64,000 nt of DNA, taken from the NCBI RefSeq assembly GCF_051020955.1, contig NW_027477100.1, positions 35,248-99,247 on the forward strand, in the 5' to 3' direction. The position numbers and the translations under genes are program-made. Each line of letters begins with the position of its first letter. Position 1 is the first letter of the stretch. Positions 40,251-52,739 of the stretch are shown here, piece by piece. The notes under the pieces were generated by a model. That model saw nothing but the letters and a program-made list of their open reading frames with translations, was not told where the DNA came from and did no database searches. The DNA is from Megalopta genalis (taxonomy: Eukaryota; Arthropoda; Insecta; Hymenoptera; Halictidae).

Positions 40251-41495
40251 TTTGAAGCTATATCACTTATATCGCAACTATCTGATGTTATATCATTTGT
40301 GTCGCATGGATTTGAAGCTAAACCTTCTATACCGCATTGATTTGAAGCGAAATCATGTGTTTCGCGTGGATTTGAAGCTAAACCTTCTACATGGCATTGA
40401 TTTGAAGCTAAATCATGTGTTTCGCTTGGATTTGAAACAAATCTCGTTTGTTTCGTCTGCATTTGAAGCTATATCACTTATATCGCAACCATCTGATGTT
40501 AAATCATTTGTTTCGCTTGGATTTGACGTTAAATCTTCTACTTCGAATTGAATTGCAGCTGAATCATGTGTTTCGCATGGATTTGAATCTCACTCGTTTG
40601 TTTCGTCTGCATTTGAAGCTATATCACTTATATCCCAAGTGTTTGAAGCTAAATAATTTGTTTCGCATGGATTTGAAGCTAAACCTTCTACATCGCATTG
40701 ATTTAAAGCTAAATCATGTGTTTCGCTTGGATATGAAGCTAACTCGTTTGTTTCGTCTTCATTTGAAGCTATATCTGTTATATCGCAATTATCTGAAGCT
40801 AAATCATTTGCATCGCCCGGATTTGAAACTATTCCTTCTACTTCGAATTGATTTGAAGCTAAATCTTGTGTTTCGCATGGATATGAAGCTAACTCGTTTG
40901 TTTCGACTGCATTTGAAGCTATATGTCTTATATCGCAAGTATCTGAAGCTATATAATTTATGTCGCATGGATTTGAAGCTAAACCTTCTGCATCGCATTT
41001 ATTTGAAGCTAAATCATGTGTTTCGCGTGGATTTGAAGCTAATCCTTCTACAACGCATTGACTTGAAGCTAAATCATGTGTTTCGCTTGGATTTGAAGCT
41101 GTCTCGTTTGTTTCGTCTGCATTTGAAGCTATATCACTTATATCGCATGTATCTGATGCTAAATCATTTGTATCGCATAGATTTGAAGCTAATCCTTGTA
41201 CTTCGAATTGATTTGAAGCTAAATCATGTGCTTCACCTGGATTTGAAGCTAACTCGTTTGTTTCGTCTGCATTTGAAGCTATATCTCTTATATCGCAAGT
41301 ATCTGAAGCTATATCATTTGTGTCGCATGGATTTGAAGATAAACCTTCTATATCGCATTGATTGGAAGCTAAATCATGTGTTTCGCGTGGATTTGAAGCT
41401 AAACCTTCTACATCGCATTGATTTGCAGCTCAATCATGTGTTTCGCATGGATTTGAATCTGACTCGTTTGTTTCGTCTGCATTTGAAGCTATATC
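40250..41495. repeat. Left copy of a 1.25-kb block repeated at 47.2-48.5 kb
   Basis: Matches 47,249-48,494 at an offset of 6,999 bp. It includes the GAAACAAATCTCG marker at 40,434, the CCCGG unit near 40,817 and the TATGTCTTATATCG unit near 40,923. It also belongs to the larger family at 9.2-10.3 kb and 34.8-35.9 kb. The left and right partners part at about 41,495/48,494 (ATCACTTATATCG against ATCTCTTATATCG). The next 500 bp (41,495-42,000) are monomers matching 35.9-36.6 kb. Confidence 0.8.
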
Positions 41496-42365
41496 ACTTA
41501 TATCGCAAGTATCTGAAGCTAAATCATTTGTTTCGCATGAATTTGAACCTAAATCTTCTATATTGCATTTATTTGCAGCTGAATCATGTGTTTCGTATGG
41601 ATTTGAAGCTAACTCGTTTGCTTCGTCTGCATTTGAAGCTATATCACTTATATACCAAGTGTTTGAAACTAAATCATTTGTTTCGCAAGGATTTGAAGCT
41701 AAACCTCTTACTTCGCATTGATTTAAAGCTAAATCATGTCTTTCGCTTGGATATGAAGCTAACTCGTTTGTTTCGTCTGCATTTGAAGCTATATCTCTTA
41801 TATCGCAAGTATCTGAAGCTAAATCATTTGTATCGCATGGATTTGAAGCTAAACCTTCTGCATCGCATTGATTTGAAGCTAAATCATGTGTTTCGCTTGG
41901 ATTTGAAGCTATCTCGTTTCTTTCGTCTGCATTTGGAGCTAATTCACTTATATCGCAACTATCTGATGTTAAATCATTTGTTTCGAATGGATTTGAAGAT
42001 AAATCTTCAACACTGCATTGATTTGCAGCTAAATCATGTGTTTCGCATTGATTTGAAGCTAACTCGTTTGTTTCACTTGCATTTGAAGCTATATCACTTA
42101 TATCGCAACTATCTGATGTTAAATCACTTGTTTCGCATAGATTTGAATCTAATGCTTCTACTTCGAAATGATTTGAAGCTAAATCATGTGCTTCGCATGG
42201 ATTTGAAGCTAACTCGTTTGTTTCGTCTGCATTTGAAGCTATATCTTTTATATCGCAAGTATCTGAAGCTATATCATTTGTGTCGCATGGATTTGAAGCT
42301 AAATCTTCTATATCGCATTGATTTGCAGCTCTATCATGTGTTTCGCTTGGATTTGGAGCTAACAC
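41430..42365 (-). other. Antisense open frame, 311 codons from a chance GTG
   Basis: This is the same antisense frame as at 35.8-37.6 kb. Here the variant AACACG near 42,362 turns a GAG codon into GTG and supplies a nominal start. Without that requirement, the frame is open from the one-base deletion near 42,833 (GCATTGATGC) down to the TGA near 41,430. It consists only of the acidic Cys-containing decapeptides in the E, D, C, B, A order read on this strand. There is no leader, signal peptide or unique domain. It is most likely a stretch of satellite or decayed exon rather than a gene with a real start here. Confidence 0.15.
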
Positions 42366-45300
42366 GTTTATTTCGTCTGCATTTGAAGCTATATCACATA
42401 TATCCCAAGCGTTTGAAAGTAAATCATTTGTTTCGCATGGATTTGAAGTTAATCCTTCTACACCGCAATGATTTGAAGCTAAATCATGTGATTCGCTTCG
42501 ATATGAAGCTAACTCGTTTGATTCGACTGCATTTGAAGCTATATCTCTTATATCGCAAGTATCTAAAGCTACATCATTTGTGTCACATGGATTTGAAGCT
42601 AAACCTTCTATATCGCATTGATTTGACGCTGAATCATTTGTTTCGCTTGGATTTGAAGCTAACTCGTTTGATTCGTCTGCATTTGAAGCTATATCTCGTA
42701 TATCGCAAGTATCTAAAGCTATATCAATTGTGTCGCATGGATTTGAAGCTAAACCTTCTATATCGCATTTATTTGAAGCTGAATCATGTGTTTCGTTTGG
42801 ATTTGAAGCTAACTCGTTTGTTTCTTCTGCATTGATGCTATATCACTTATATCGCAACTATCTGATGTTAAATCATTTGTTTCGCACGGATTTGAAGCTA
42901 AACCTTCTATATCGCATTGATTTGAATCTAAATCATGTGTTTCGCATGGATTTGAAGCTAACTCGTTTGTGTTTCTCTTGCATTTGAAGCTATATCACTT
43001 ATATCGCATATACCTGATGTTAAATCATTTGTTTCGCATGGGTTTGAAGCTAAACCTTCTACATCGCATTGATTTAAAGCTAAATCATGTCTTTCGCTTG
43101 GATATGAAGCTAACTCGTTTGTTTCGTCTGCATTTGAAGCTATATCTCTTATATCGCAAGTATCTGAAGCTAAATCATTTGTATCGCATGGATTTGAAGC
43201 TAAACCTTCAACACTGCATTGATTCGCAAGCTAAATCATGTGTTTCGCATTGATTTGAAGCTAACTGTTTTGTTTCTCTTGCATTTGAAGCTATATCACT
43301 TATATCGCAACTATCTGATGTTAAATCGTTTGTTTCGCCTGGATTTGAAGCTAAACTTTCTACATCGCATTGATGTGAAGCTAAATCATGTGCTCCGCAT
43401 GGATTTGAAGCTAACTCGTTTTTTTTCGTCTGCATTTGAAGCTATATCACTTATATCGCAACTATCTGATGTTATATCATTTGTGTCGCATGGATTTGAA
43501 GCTAAACCTTCTATACCGCATTGATTTGAAGCGAAATCATGTGTTTCGCTTGGATTTGAAGCTAAACCTTCTACATGGCATTGATTTGAAGCTAAATCAT
43601 GTGTTTCGCTTGGTTTTGAAACTAATCTTGTTTCTTTCGTCTGCATTTGAATCTATATCACTTATATCGCAACTATCTAATGTTAAATCATTTGTTTCGC
43701 ATGGATTTGAAGCTAACTCGTTTGTTTCGTCTGCATTTGAAGCTATATCTCTTATATCGCAAGTATCTGAAGCTATATCATTTGTGTCGCCTGGATTTGA
43801 AGCTAAACCTTCAACACTGCATTGATTTGCAGCTAAATCATGTGTTTCGCATTGATTTGAAGCTAACTCGTTTGTTTCTCTTGCATTTGAAGCTATATCA
43901 CTTATATCGCAACTATCTGATGTTAAATCATTTGTTTCGCATAGATTTTGAATCTAATCCTTCTACTTCGAAATGATTTGAAGCTAAATCATGTGTTTCG
44001 CTTGGATTTGATGCTATCTAGTTTGTTTCGTCTGCATTTGAAGCTATATCACTTATATCCCACGTGTTTGAAGCTAAATCATTTGTTTCGCATGGATTTG
44101 AAGTTAATCCTTCTATATCGCATTGATTTGAAGCTAAATCATGTGTTTCGCATGGATTTGAAGCTAAACCTTCTCTATCGCATTGATTTGAAGCTAAATC
44201 ATGTGTTTCGCGTGGATTTGAAGCTTAACCTTCTACATGGCATTGATTTGAAGCTAAATCATGTGTTTCGCTTGGATTTGAAACAAATCTCGTTTGTTTC
44301 GTCTGCATTTGAAGCTATATCACTTATATCGCAACCATCTGATGTTAAATCATTTGTTTCGCTTGGATTTGACGTTAAATCTTCTACTTCGAATTGATTT
44401 GCAGCTGAATCATGTGTTTCGCATGGATTTGAATCTCACTCGTTTGTTTCGTCTGCATTTGAAGCTATATCACTTATATCCCAAGTGTTTGAAGCTAAAT
44501 AATTTGTTTCGCATGGATTTGAAGCTAAACCTTCTACATCGCATTGATTTAAAGCTAAATCATTTGTTTCGCTTGGATATGAAGCTAACTCGTTTGTTTC
44601 GTCTTCATTTTAAGCTATATCTGTTATATCGCAATTATCTGAAGCTAAATCATTTGCATCGCCCGGATTTGAAACTATTCCTTCTACTTCGAATTGATTT
44701 GAAGCTAAATCTTGTGTTTCGCATGGATATGAAGCTAACTCGTTTGTTTCGACTGCATTTGAAGCTATATGTCTTATGTCGCAAGTATCTGAAGCTATAT
44801 AATTTGTGTCGCATGGATTTGAAGCTAAACCTTCTGCATCGCATTTATTTGAAGCTAAATCATGTGTTTCGCTTGGATTTGAAGCTATCTAGTTTGTTTC
44901 GTCTGCATTTGGAGCTAAATCACTTATATCGCAACTATCTGATGTTAAATCATTTGTTTCGAATGGATTTGAAGCTAAATCTTCAACACTGCATTGACTT
45001 GAAGCTAAATCATGTGTTTCGCTGGGATTTGAAGCTATCTCGTTTGTTTCGTCTGCATTTGAAGCTATATCACTTATATCGCAAGTATCTGAAGCTATAT
45101 CATTTGTGTCGCCTGAATTTGAAGCTAAACCTTCTACATCGCATTGATTTGAATCTAAATCATGTGTTTCGCATGGATTTGAAGCTAACTCGTTTGTGTT
45201 TCTCTTGCATTGGAAGCTATATCACTTATATCGAATGTACCTGATGTTAAATCATTTGTTTCGCATGGATTTGAAGCTAAACCTTCTACATCGCATTGAT

Positions 45301-45966
45301 TTAAAGCTAAATCATGTCTTTCGCTTGGATATGAAGCAAACTCGTTTGTTTCGTCTGCATTAGAAGCTATATCTCTTATATCGCAAGTATCTGGAGCTAA
45401 ATCACTTGTATCGCATGGATTTGAAGCTGAACCTTCTACATCGCATTGATTTGAAGCTAAATCATGTGTTTCGCTTGGATTTGAAGCTATCTCGTTTCTT
45501 TCGTCTGCATTTGGAGCTAATTCACTTATATCGCAACTATCTGATGTTAAATCATTTGTTTCGCATAGATTTGAATCTAATCCTTCTACTTCGAAATGAT
45601 TTGAAGCTAAATCATGTGTTTCGCTTGGATTTGATGCTATCTAGTTTGTTTCGTCTGCATTTGAAGCTATATCACTTATATCCCAAGTGTTTGAAGCTAA
45701 ATCATTTGTTTCGCATGGATTTGAAGCTAAACCTTCTATATCGCATTGATTTGAAGCAAAATCATGTGTTTCGCGTGGATGTGAAGCTCACTCGTTTGCT
45801 TCGTCTGCATTTGAAGCTATATCCCTTATATCCCACGTGTTTGAAGCTAAATCATTTGTTTCGCATGGATTTGAAGTTAATCCTTCTATATCGCATTGAT
45901 TTGAAGCTAAATCATGTGTTTCGCATGGATTTGAAGCTAAACCTTCTCTATCGCATTGATTTGAAG
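42000..45966. repeat. Left copy of a recent 3.97-kb duplication
   Basis: Matches 48,669-52,634 at an offset of 6,669 bp (6,668 after 43,946). In the stretches I compared, only a handful of differences appeared: AACACG against AACTCG (42,362/49,031), AGCTACATC against AGCTATATC (about 42,570), the lost T at about 42,833, GGTTTTG against GGATTTG (about 43,613) and an extra T near 43,946. Shared unusual changes are GATTCGCAAGC (43,222/49,891) and a run of eight T (about 43,420/50,089). It is one of the least diverged long duplications in the window. Confidence 0.87.
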
Positions 45967-47055
45967 CTAAATCATGTGTTTCGAATGGATTTGAAGCTAA
46001 ATCTTCAACACTGCATTGATTTGCAGCTAAATCATGTGTTTCGCATTGATTTGAAGCTAACTCGTTTGTTTCTCTTGCATTTGAAGCTATATCACTTATA
46101 TCGCAACTATCTGATGTTAAATCATTTGTTTCGCATAGATTTGAATCTAATCCTTCTACTTCGAAATGATTTGAAGCTAAATCATGTGTTTCGCTTGGAT
46201 TTGATGCTATCTAGTTTGTTTCGTCTGCATTTGAAGCTATATCACTTATATCCCAAGTGTTTGAAGCTAAATCATTTGTTTCGCATGGATTTGAAGCTAA
46301 ACCTTCTATATCGCATTGATTTGAAGCAAAATCATGTGTTTCGCGTGGATGTGAAGCTCACTCGTTTGCTTCGTCTGCATTTGAAGCTATATCCCTTATA
46401 TCCCACGTGTTTGAAGCTAAATCATTTGTTTCGCATGGATTTGAAGTTAATCCTTCTATATCGCATTGATTTGAAGCTAAATCATGTGTTTCGCATGGAT
46501 TTGAAGCTAAACCTTCTCTATCGCATTGATTTGAAGCTAAATCATGTGTTTCGAATGGATTTGAAGCTAAATCTTCAACACTGCATTGATTTGCAGCTAA
46601 ATCATGTGTTTCGCATTGATTTGAAGCTAACTCGTTTGTTTCTCTTGCATTTGAAGCTATATCACTTATATCGCAACTATCTGATGTTAAATCATTTGTT
46701 TCGCATAGATTTGAATCTAATCCTTCTACTTCGAAATGATTTGAAGCTAAATCATGTGTTTCGCTTGGATTTGATGCTATCTAGTTTGTTTCGTCTGCAT
46801 TTGAAGCTATATCACTTATATCCCAAGTGTTTGAAGCTAAATCATTTGTTTCGCATGGATTTGAAGCTAAACCTTCTATATCGCATTGATTTTAAGCTAA
46901 ATCATGTGTTTCGCGTGGATGTGAAGCTCACTCGTTTGCTTCGTCTGCATTTGAAGCTATACCACTTATATGCCACGTGTTTGAAGCTAAATCATTTGTT
47001 TCGCATGGATTTGAAGTTAATCCTTCTATATCGCATTGATTTGAAGCTAAATCAT
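45535..47055. repeat. 570-bp (19-monomer) tandem repeat, 2.7 copies
   Basis: Copies begin at about 45,541, 46,111 and 46,681 with an exact 570-bp period; the third is cut at about 47,055. The first two are nearly indistinguishable. The third has TTTTAAGC at about 46,891 and ACCACTTATATGCC near 46,960. The same 19-monomer block appears at 7.7-8.9 kb and 39.4-40.3 kb, so this length was amplified in tandem at three separate places. After 47,055 the array continues with units matching 8,858-9,050. Confidence 0.88.
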
Positions 47056-47248
47056 GTGATTCGCTTGGATTTGGATCTAACTCGTTTATTTCGTCTGCAT
47101 TTGAAGCTATATCACTTATATCGCAACTATCTGATGTTAAATCATTTGTTTCGCATGGATTTGAAGCTAAACTTTCTACATCGCATTGATGTGAAGCTAA
47201 ATCATGTGCTCCGCATGGATTTGAAGCTAACTCGATTGTTTCGTCAGC

Positions 47249-48494
47249 ATTTGAAGCTATATCACTTATATCGCAACTATCTGATGTTATATCATTTGTG
47301 TCGCATGGATTTGAAGCTAAACCTTCTATACCGCATTGATTTGAAGCGAAATCATGTGTTTCGCGTGGATTTGAAGCTAAACCTTCTACATGGCATTGAT
47401 TTGAAGCTAAATCATGTGTTTCGCTTGGATTTGAAACAAATCTCGTTTGTTTCGTCTGCATTTGAAGCTATATCACTTATATCGCAACCATCTGATGTTA
47501 AATCATTTGTTTCGCTTGGATTTGACGTTAAATCTTCTACTTCGAATTGAATTGCAGCTGAATCATGTGTTTCGCATGGATTTGAATCTCACTCGTTTGT
47601 TTCGTCTGCATTTGAAGCTATATCACTTATATCCCAAGTGTTTGAAGCTAAATAATTTGTTTCGCATGGATTTGAAGCTAAACCTTCTACATCGCATTGA
47701 TTTAAAGCTAAATCATGTGTTTCGCTTGGATATGAAGCTAACTCGTTTGTTTCGTCTTCATTTGAAGCTATATCTTTTATATCGCAATTATCTGAAGCTA
47801 AATCATTTGCATCGCCCGGATTTGAAACTATTCCTTCTACTCCGAATTGATTTTAAGCTAAATCTTGTGTTTCGCATGGATATGAAGCTAACTCGTTTGT
47901 TTCGACTGCATTTGAAGCTATATGTCTTATATCGCAAGTATCTGAAGCTATATAATTTGTGTCGCATGGATTTGAAGCTACACCTTCTGCATCGCATTTA
48001 TTTGAAGCTAAATCATGTGTTTCGCGTGGATTTGAAGCTAATCCTTCTACAACGCATTGACTTGAAGCTAAATCATGTGTTTCGCTTGGATTTGAAGCCA
48101 TCTCGTTTGTTTCGTCTGCATTTGAAGCTATATCACTTATATCGCATGTATCTGATGCTAAATCATTTGTATCGCATAGATTTGAAGCTAATCCTTGTAC
48201 TTCGAATTGATTTGAAGCTAAATCATGTGCTTCACCTGGATTTGAAGCTAACTCGTTTGTTTCGTCTGCATTTGAAGCAATATCTCTTATATCGCAAGTA
48301 TCTGAAGCTATATCATTTGTGTCGCATGGATTTGAAGATAAACCTTCTATATCGCATTGATTGGAAGCTAAATCATGTGTTTCGCGTGGATTTGAAGCTA
48401 AACCTTCTACATCGCATTGATTTGCAGCTCAATCATGTGTTTCGCATGGATTTGAATCTGACTCGTTTGTTTCGTCTGCATTTGAAGCTATATC
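47249..48494. repeat. Right copy of the 40.25-41.5 kb block
   Basis: Aligned with 40,250-41,495 at 6,999 bp. It has more private substitutions than the neighbouring 3.97-kb duplication: ATCTTTTAT near 47,774, TACTCCGAATTG near 47,840, TTTTAAGC near 47,853, CTACACC near 47,980, GCCATCTCG near 48,099 and GCAATATC near 48,278. Between 48,494 and 48,669 a short patch matches about 39,300-39,450, including the same one-base loss at about 48,581. Confidence 0.8.
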
Positions 48495-48668
48495 TCTTAT
48501 ATCGCAAGTATCTGAAGCTATATCATTTGTGTCGCCTGGATTTGAAGCTAAACCTTCAATATCGCATTGATTTGAAGCTAATCATGTGTTTCGCATGGAT
48601 TTGAAGCTAAACCTTCTCTATCGCATTGATTTGAAGCTAAATCATGTGTTTCGAATGGATTTGAAGCT

Positions 48669-51600
48669 AAATCTTCAACACTGCATTGATTTGCAGCTAA
48701 ATCATGTGTTTCGCATTGATTTGAAGCTAACTCGTTTGTTTCACTTGCATTTGAAGCTATATCACTTATATCGCAACTATCTGATGTTAAATCACTTGTT
48801 TCGCATAGATTTGAATCTAATGCTTCTACTTCGAAATGATTTGAAGCTAAATCATGTGCTTCGCATGGATTTGAAGCTAACTCGTTTGTTTCGTCTGCAT
48901 TTGAAGCTATATCTTTTATATCGCAAGTATCTGAAGCTATATCATTTGTGTCGCATGGATTTGAAGCTAAATCTTCTATATCGCATTGATTTGCAGCTCT
49001 ATCATGTGTTTCGCTTGGATTTGGAGCTAACTCGTTTATTTCGTCTGCATTTGAAGCTATATCACATATATCCCAAGCGTTTGAAAGTAAATCATTTGTT
49101 TCGCATGGATTTGAAGTTAATCCTTCTACACCGCAATGATTTGAAGCTAAATCATGTGATTCGCTTCGATATGAAGCTAACTCGTTTGATTCGACTGCAT
49201 TTGAAGCTATATCTCTTATATCGCAAGTATCTAAAGCTATATCATTTGTGTCACATGGATTTGAAGCTAAACCTTCTATATCGCATTGATTTGACGCTGA
49301 ATCATTTGTTTCGCTTGGATTTGAAGCTAACTCGTTTGATTCGTCTGCATTTGAAGCTATATCTCGTATATCGCAAGTATCTAAAGCTATATCAATTGTG
49401 TCGCATGGATTTGAAGCTAAACCTTCTATATCGCATTTATTTGAAGCTGAATCATGTGTTTCGTTTGGATTTGAAGCTAACTCGTTTGTTTCTTCTGCAT
49501 TTGATGCTATATCACTTATATCGCAACTATCTGATGTTAAATCATTTGTTTCGCACGGATTTGAAGCTAAACCTTCTATATCGCATTGATTTGAATCTAA
49601 ATCATGTGTTTCGCATGGATTTGAAGCTAACTCGTTTGTGTTTCTCTTGCATTTGAAGCTATATCACTTATATCGCATATACCTGATGTTAAATCATTTG
49701 TTTCGCATGGGTTTGAAGCTAAACCTTCTACATCGCATTGATTTAAAGCTAAATCATGTCTTTCGCTTGGATATGAAGCTAACTCGTTTGTTTCGTCTGC
49801 ATTTGAAGCTATATCTCTTATATCGCAAGTATCTGAAGCTAAATCATTTGTATCGCATGGATTTGAAGCTAAACCTTCAACACTGCATTGATTCGCAAGC
49901 TAAATCATGTGTTTCGCATTGATTTGAAGCTAACTGTTTTGTTTCTCTTGCATTTGAAGCTATATCACTTATATCGCAACTATCTGATGTTAAATCGTTT
50001 GTTTCGCCTGGATTTGAAGCTAAACTTTCTACATCGCATTGATGTGAAGCTAAATCATGTGCTCCGCATGGATTTGAAGCTAACTCGTTTTTTTTCGTCT
50101 GCATTTGAAGCTATATCACTTATATCGCAACTATCTGATGTTATATCATTTGTGTCGCATGGATTTGAAGCTAAACCTTCTATACCGCATTGATTTGAAG
50201 CGAAATCATGTGTTTCGCTTGGATTTGAAGCTAAACCTTCTACATGGCATTGATTTGAAGCTAAATCATGTGTTTCGCTTGGATTTGAAACTAATCTTGT
50301 TTCTTTCGTCTGCATTTGAATCTATATCACTTATATCGCAACTATCTAATGTTAAATCATTTGTTTCGCATGGATTTGAAGCTAACTCGTTTGTTTCGTC
50401 TGCATTTGAAGCTATATCTCTTATATCGCAAGTATCTGAAGCTATATCATTTGTGTCGCCTGGATTTGAAGCTAAACCTTCAACACTGCATTGATTTGCA
50501 GCTAAATCATGTGTTTCGCATTGATTTGAAGCTAACTCGTTTGTTTCTCTTGCATTTGAAGCTATATCACTTATATCGCAACTATCTGATGTTAAATCAT
50601 TTGTTTCGCATAGATTTGAATCTAATCCTTCTACTTCGAAATGATTTGAAGCTAAATCATGTGTTTCGCTTGGATTTGATGCTATCTAGTTTGTTTCGTC
50701 TGCATTTGAAGCTATATCACTTATATCCCACGTGTTTGAAGCTAAATCATTTGTTTCGCATGGATTTGAAGTTAATCCTTCTATATCGCATTGATTTGAA
50801 GCTAAATCATGTGTTTCGCATGGATTTGAAGCTAAACCTTCTCTATCGCATTGATTTGAAGCTAAATCATGTGTTTCGCGTGGATTTGAAGCTTAACCTT
50901 CTACATGGCATTGATTTGAAGCTAAATCATGTGTTTCGCTTGGATTTGAAACAAATCTCGTTTGTTTCGTCTGCATTTGAAGCTATATCACTTATATCGC
51001 AACCATCTGATGTTAAATCATTTGTTTCGCTTGGATTTGACGTTAAATCTTCTACTTCGAATTGATTTGCAGCTGAATCATGTGTTTCGCATGGATTTGA
51101 ATCTCACTCGTTTGTTTCGTCTGCATTTGAAGCTATATCACTTATATCCCAAGTGTTTGAAGCTAAATAATTTGTTTCGCATGGATTTGAAGCTAAACCT
51201 TCTACATCGCATTGATTTAAAGCTAAATCATTTGTTTCGCTTGGATATGAAGCTAACTCGTTTGTTTCGTCTTCATTTTAAGCTATATCTGTTATATCGC
51301 AATTATCTGAAGCTAAATCATTTGCATCGCCCGGATTTGAAACTATTCCTTCTACTTCGAATTGATTTGAAGCTAAATCTTGTGTTTCGCATGGATATGA
51401 AGCTAACTCGTTTGTTTCGACTGCATTTGAAGCTATATGTCTTATGTCGCAAGTATCTGAAGCTATATAATTTGTGTCGCATGGATTTGAAGCTAAACCT
51501 TCTGCATCGCATTTATTTGAAGCTAAATCATGTGTTTCGCTTGGATTTGAAGCTATCTAGTTTGTTTCGTCTGCATTTGGAGCTAAATCACTTATATCGC

Positions 51601-52634
51601 AACTATCTGATGTTAAATCATTTGTTTCGAATGGATTTGAAGCTAAATCTTCAACACTGCATTGACTTGAAGCTAAATCATGTGTTTCGCTGGGATTTGA
51701 AGCTATCTCGTTTGTTTCGTCTGCATTTGAAGCTATATCACTTATATCGCAAGTATCTGAAGCTATATCATTTGTGTCGCCTGAATTTGAAGCTAAACCT
51801 TCTACATCGCATTGATTTGAATCTAAATCATGTGTTTCGCATGGATTTGAAGCTAACTCGTTTGTGTTTCTCTTGCATTGGAAGCTATATCACTTATATC
51901 GAATGTACCTGATGTTAAATCATTTGTTTCGCATGGATTTGAAGCTAAACCTTCTACATCGCATTGATTTAAAGCTAAATCATGTCTTTCGCTTGGATAT
52001 GAAGCAAACTCGTTTGTTTCGTCTGCATTAGAAGCTATATCTCTTATATCGCAAGTATCTGGAGCTAAATCACTTGTATCGCATGGATTTGAAGCTGAAC
52101 CTTCTACATCGCATTGATTTGAAGCTAAATCATGTGTTTCGCTTGGATTTGAAGCTATCTCGTTTCTTTCGTCTGCATTTGGAGCTAATTCACTTATATC
52201 GCAACTATCTGATGTTAAATCATTTGTTTCGCATAGATTTGAATCTAATCCTTCTACTTCGAAATGATTTGAAGCTAAATCATGTGTTTCGCTTGGATTT
52301 GATGCTATCTAGTTTGTTTCGTCTGCATTTGAAGCTATATCACTTATATCCCAAGTGTTTGAAGCTAAATCATTTGTTTCGCATGGATTTGAAGCTAAAC
52401 CTTCTATATCGCATTGATTTGAAGCAAAATCATGTGTTTCGCGTGGATGTGAAGCTCACTCGTTTGCTTCGTCTGCATTTGAAGCTATATCCCTTATATC
52501 CCACGTGTTTGAAGCTAAATCATTTGTTTCGCATGGATTTGAAGTTAATCCTTCTATATCGCATTGATTTGAAGCTAAATCATGTGTTTCGCATGGATTT
52601 GAAGCTAAACCTTCTCTATCGCATTGATTTGAAG
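48669..52634. repeat. Right copy of the recent 3.97-kb duplication
   Basis: Counterpart of 42,000-45,966. It keeps the shared GATTCGCAAGC and eight-T variants but lacks the private lost T and extra T of the left copy, so both open frames run longer through those two points. It ends near 52,634, where the left copy enters the 570-bp tandem block (TCGAATGG) and this copy has GAAGCAAAATC followed by CGTGGATGTG. Confidence 0.87.
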
Positions 52635-52739
52635 CAAAATCATGTGTTTCGCGTGGATGTGAAGCTCACTCGATTGCTTCGTCTGCATTTGAAGCTATAT
52701 CCCTTATATCCCACGTGTTTGAAGCTAAATCATTTCTAT

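Noticed and set aside
43410..43440. Poly-T run (eight T) as a terminator or retrotransposon tail
   Set aside because: It is a one-base expansion of the ordinary CGTTTGTTTCG junction, with a G changed to T, and is repeated at 50,089 in the duplicate. There is no element or hairpin next to it.
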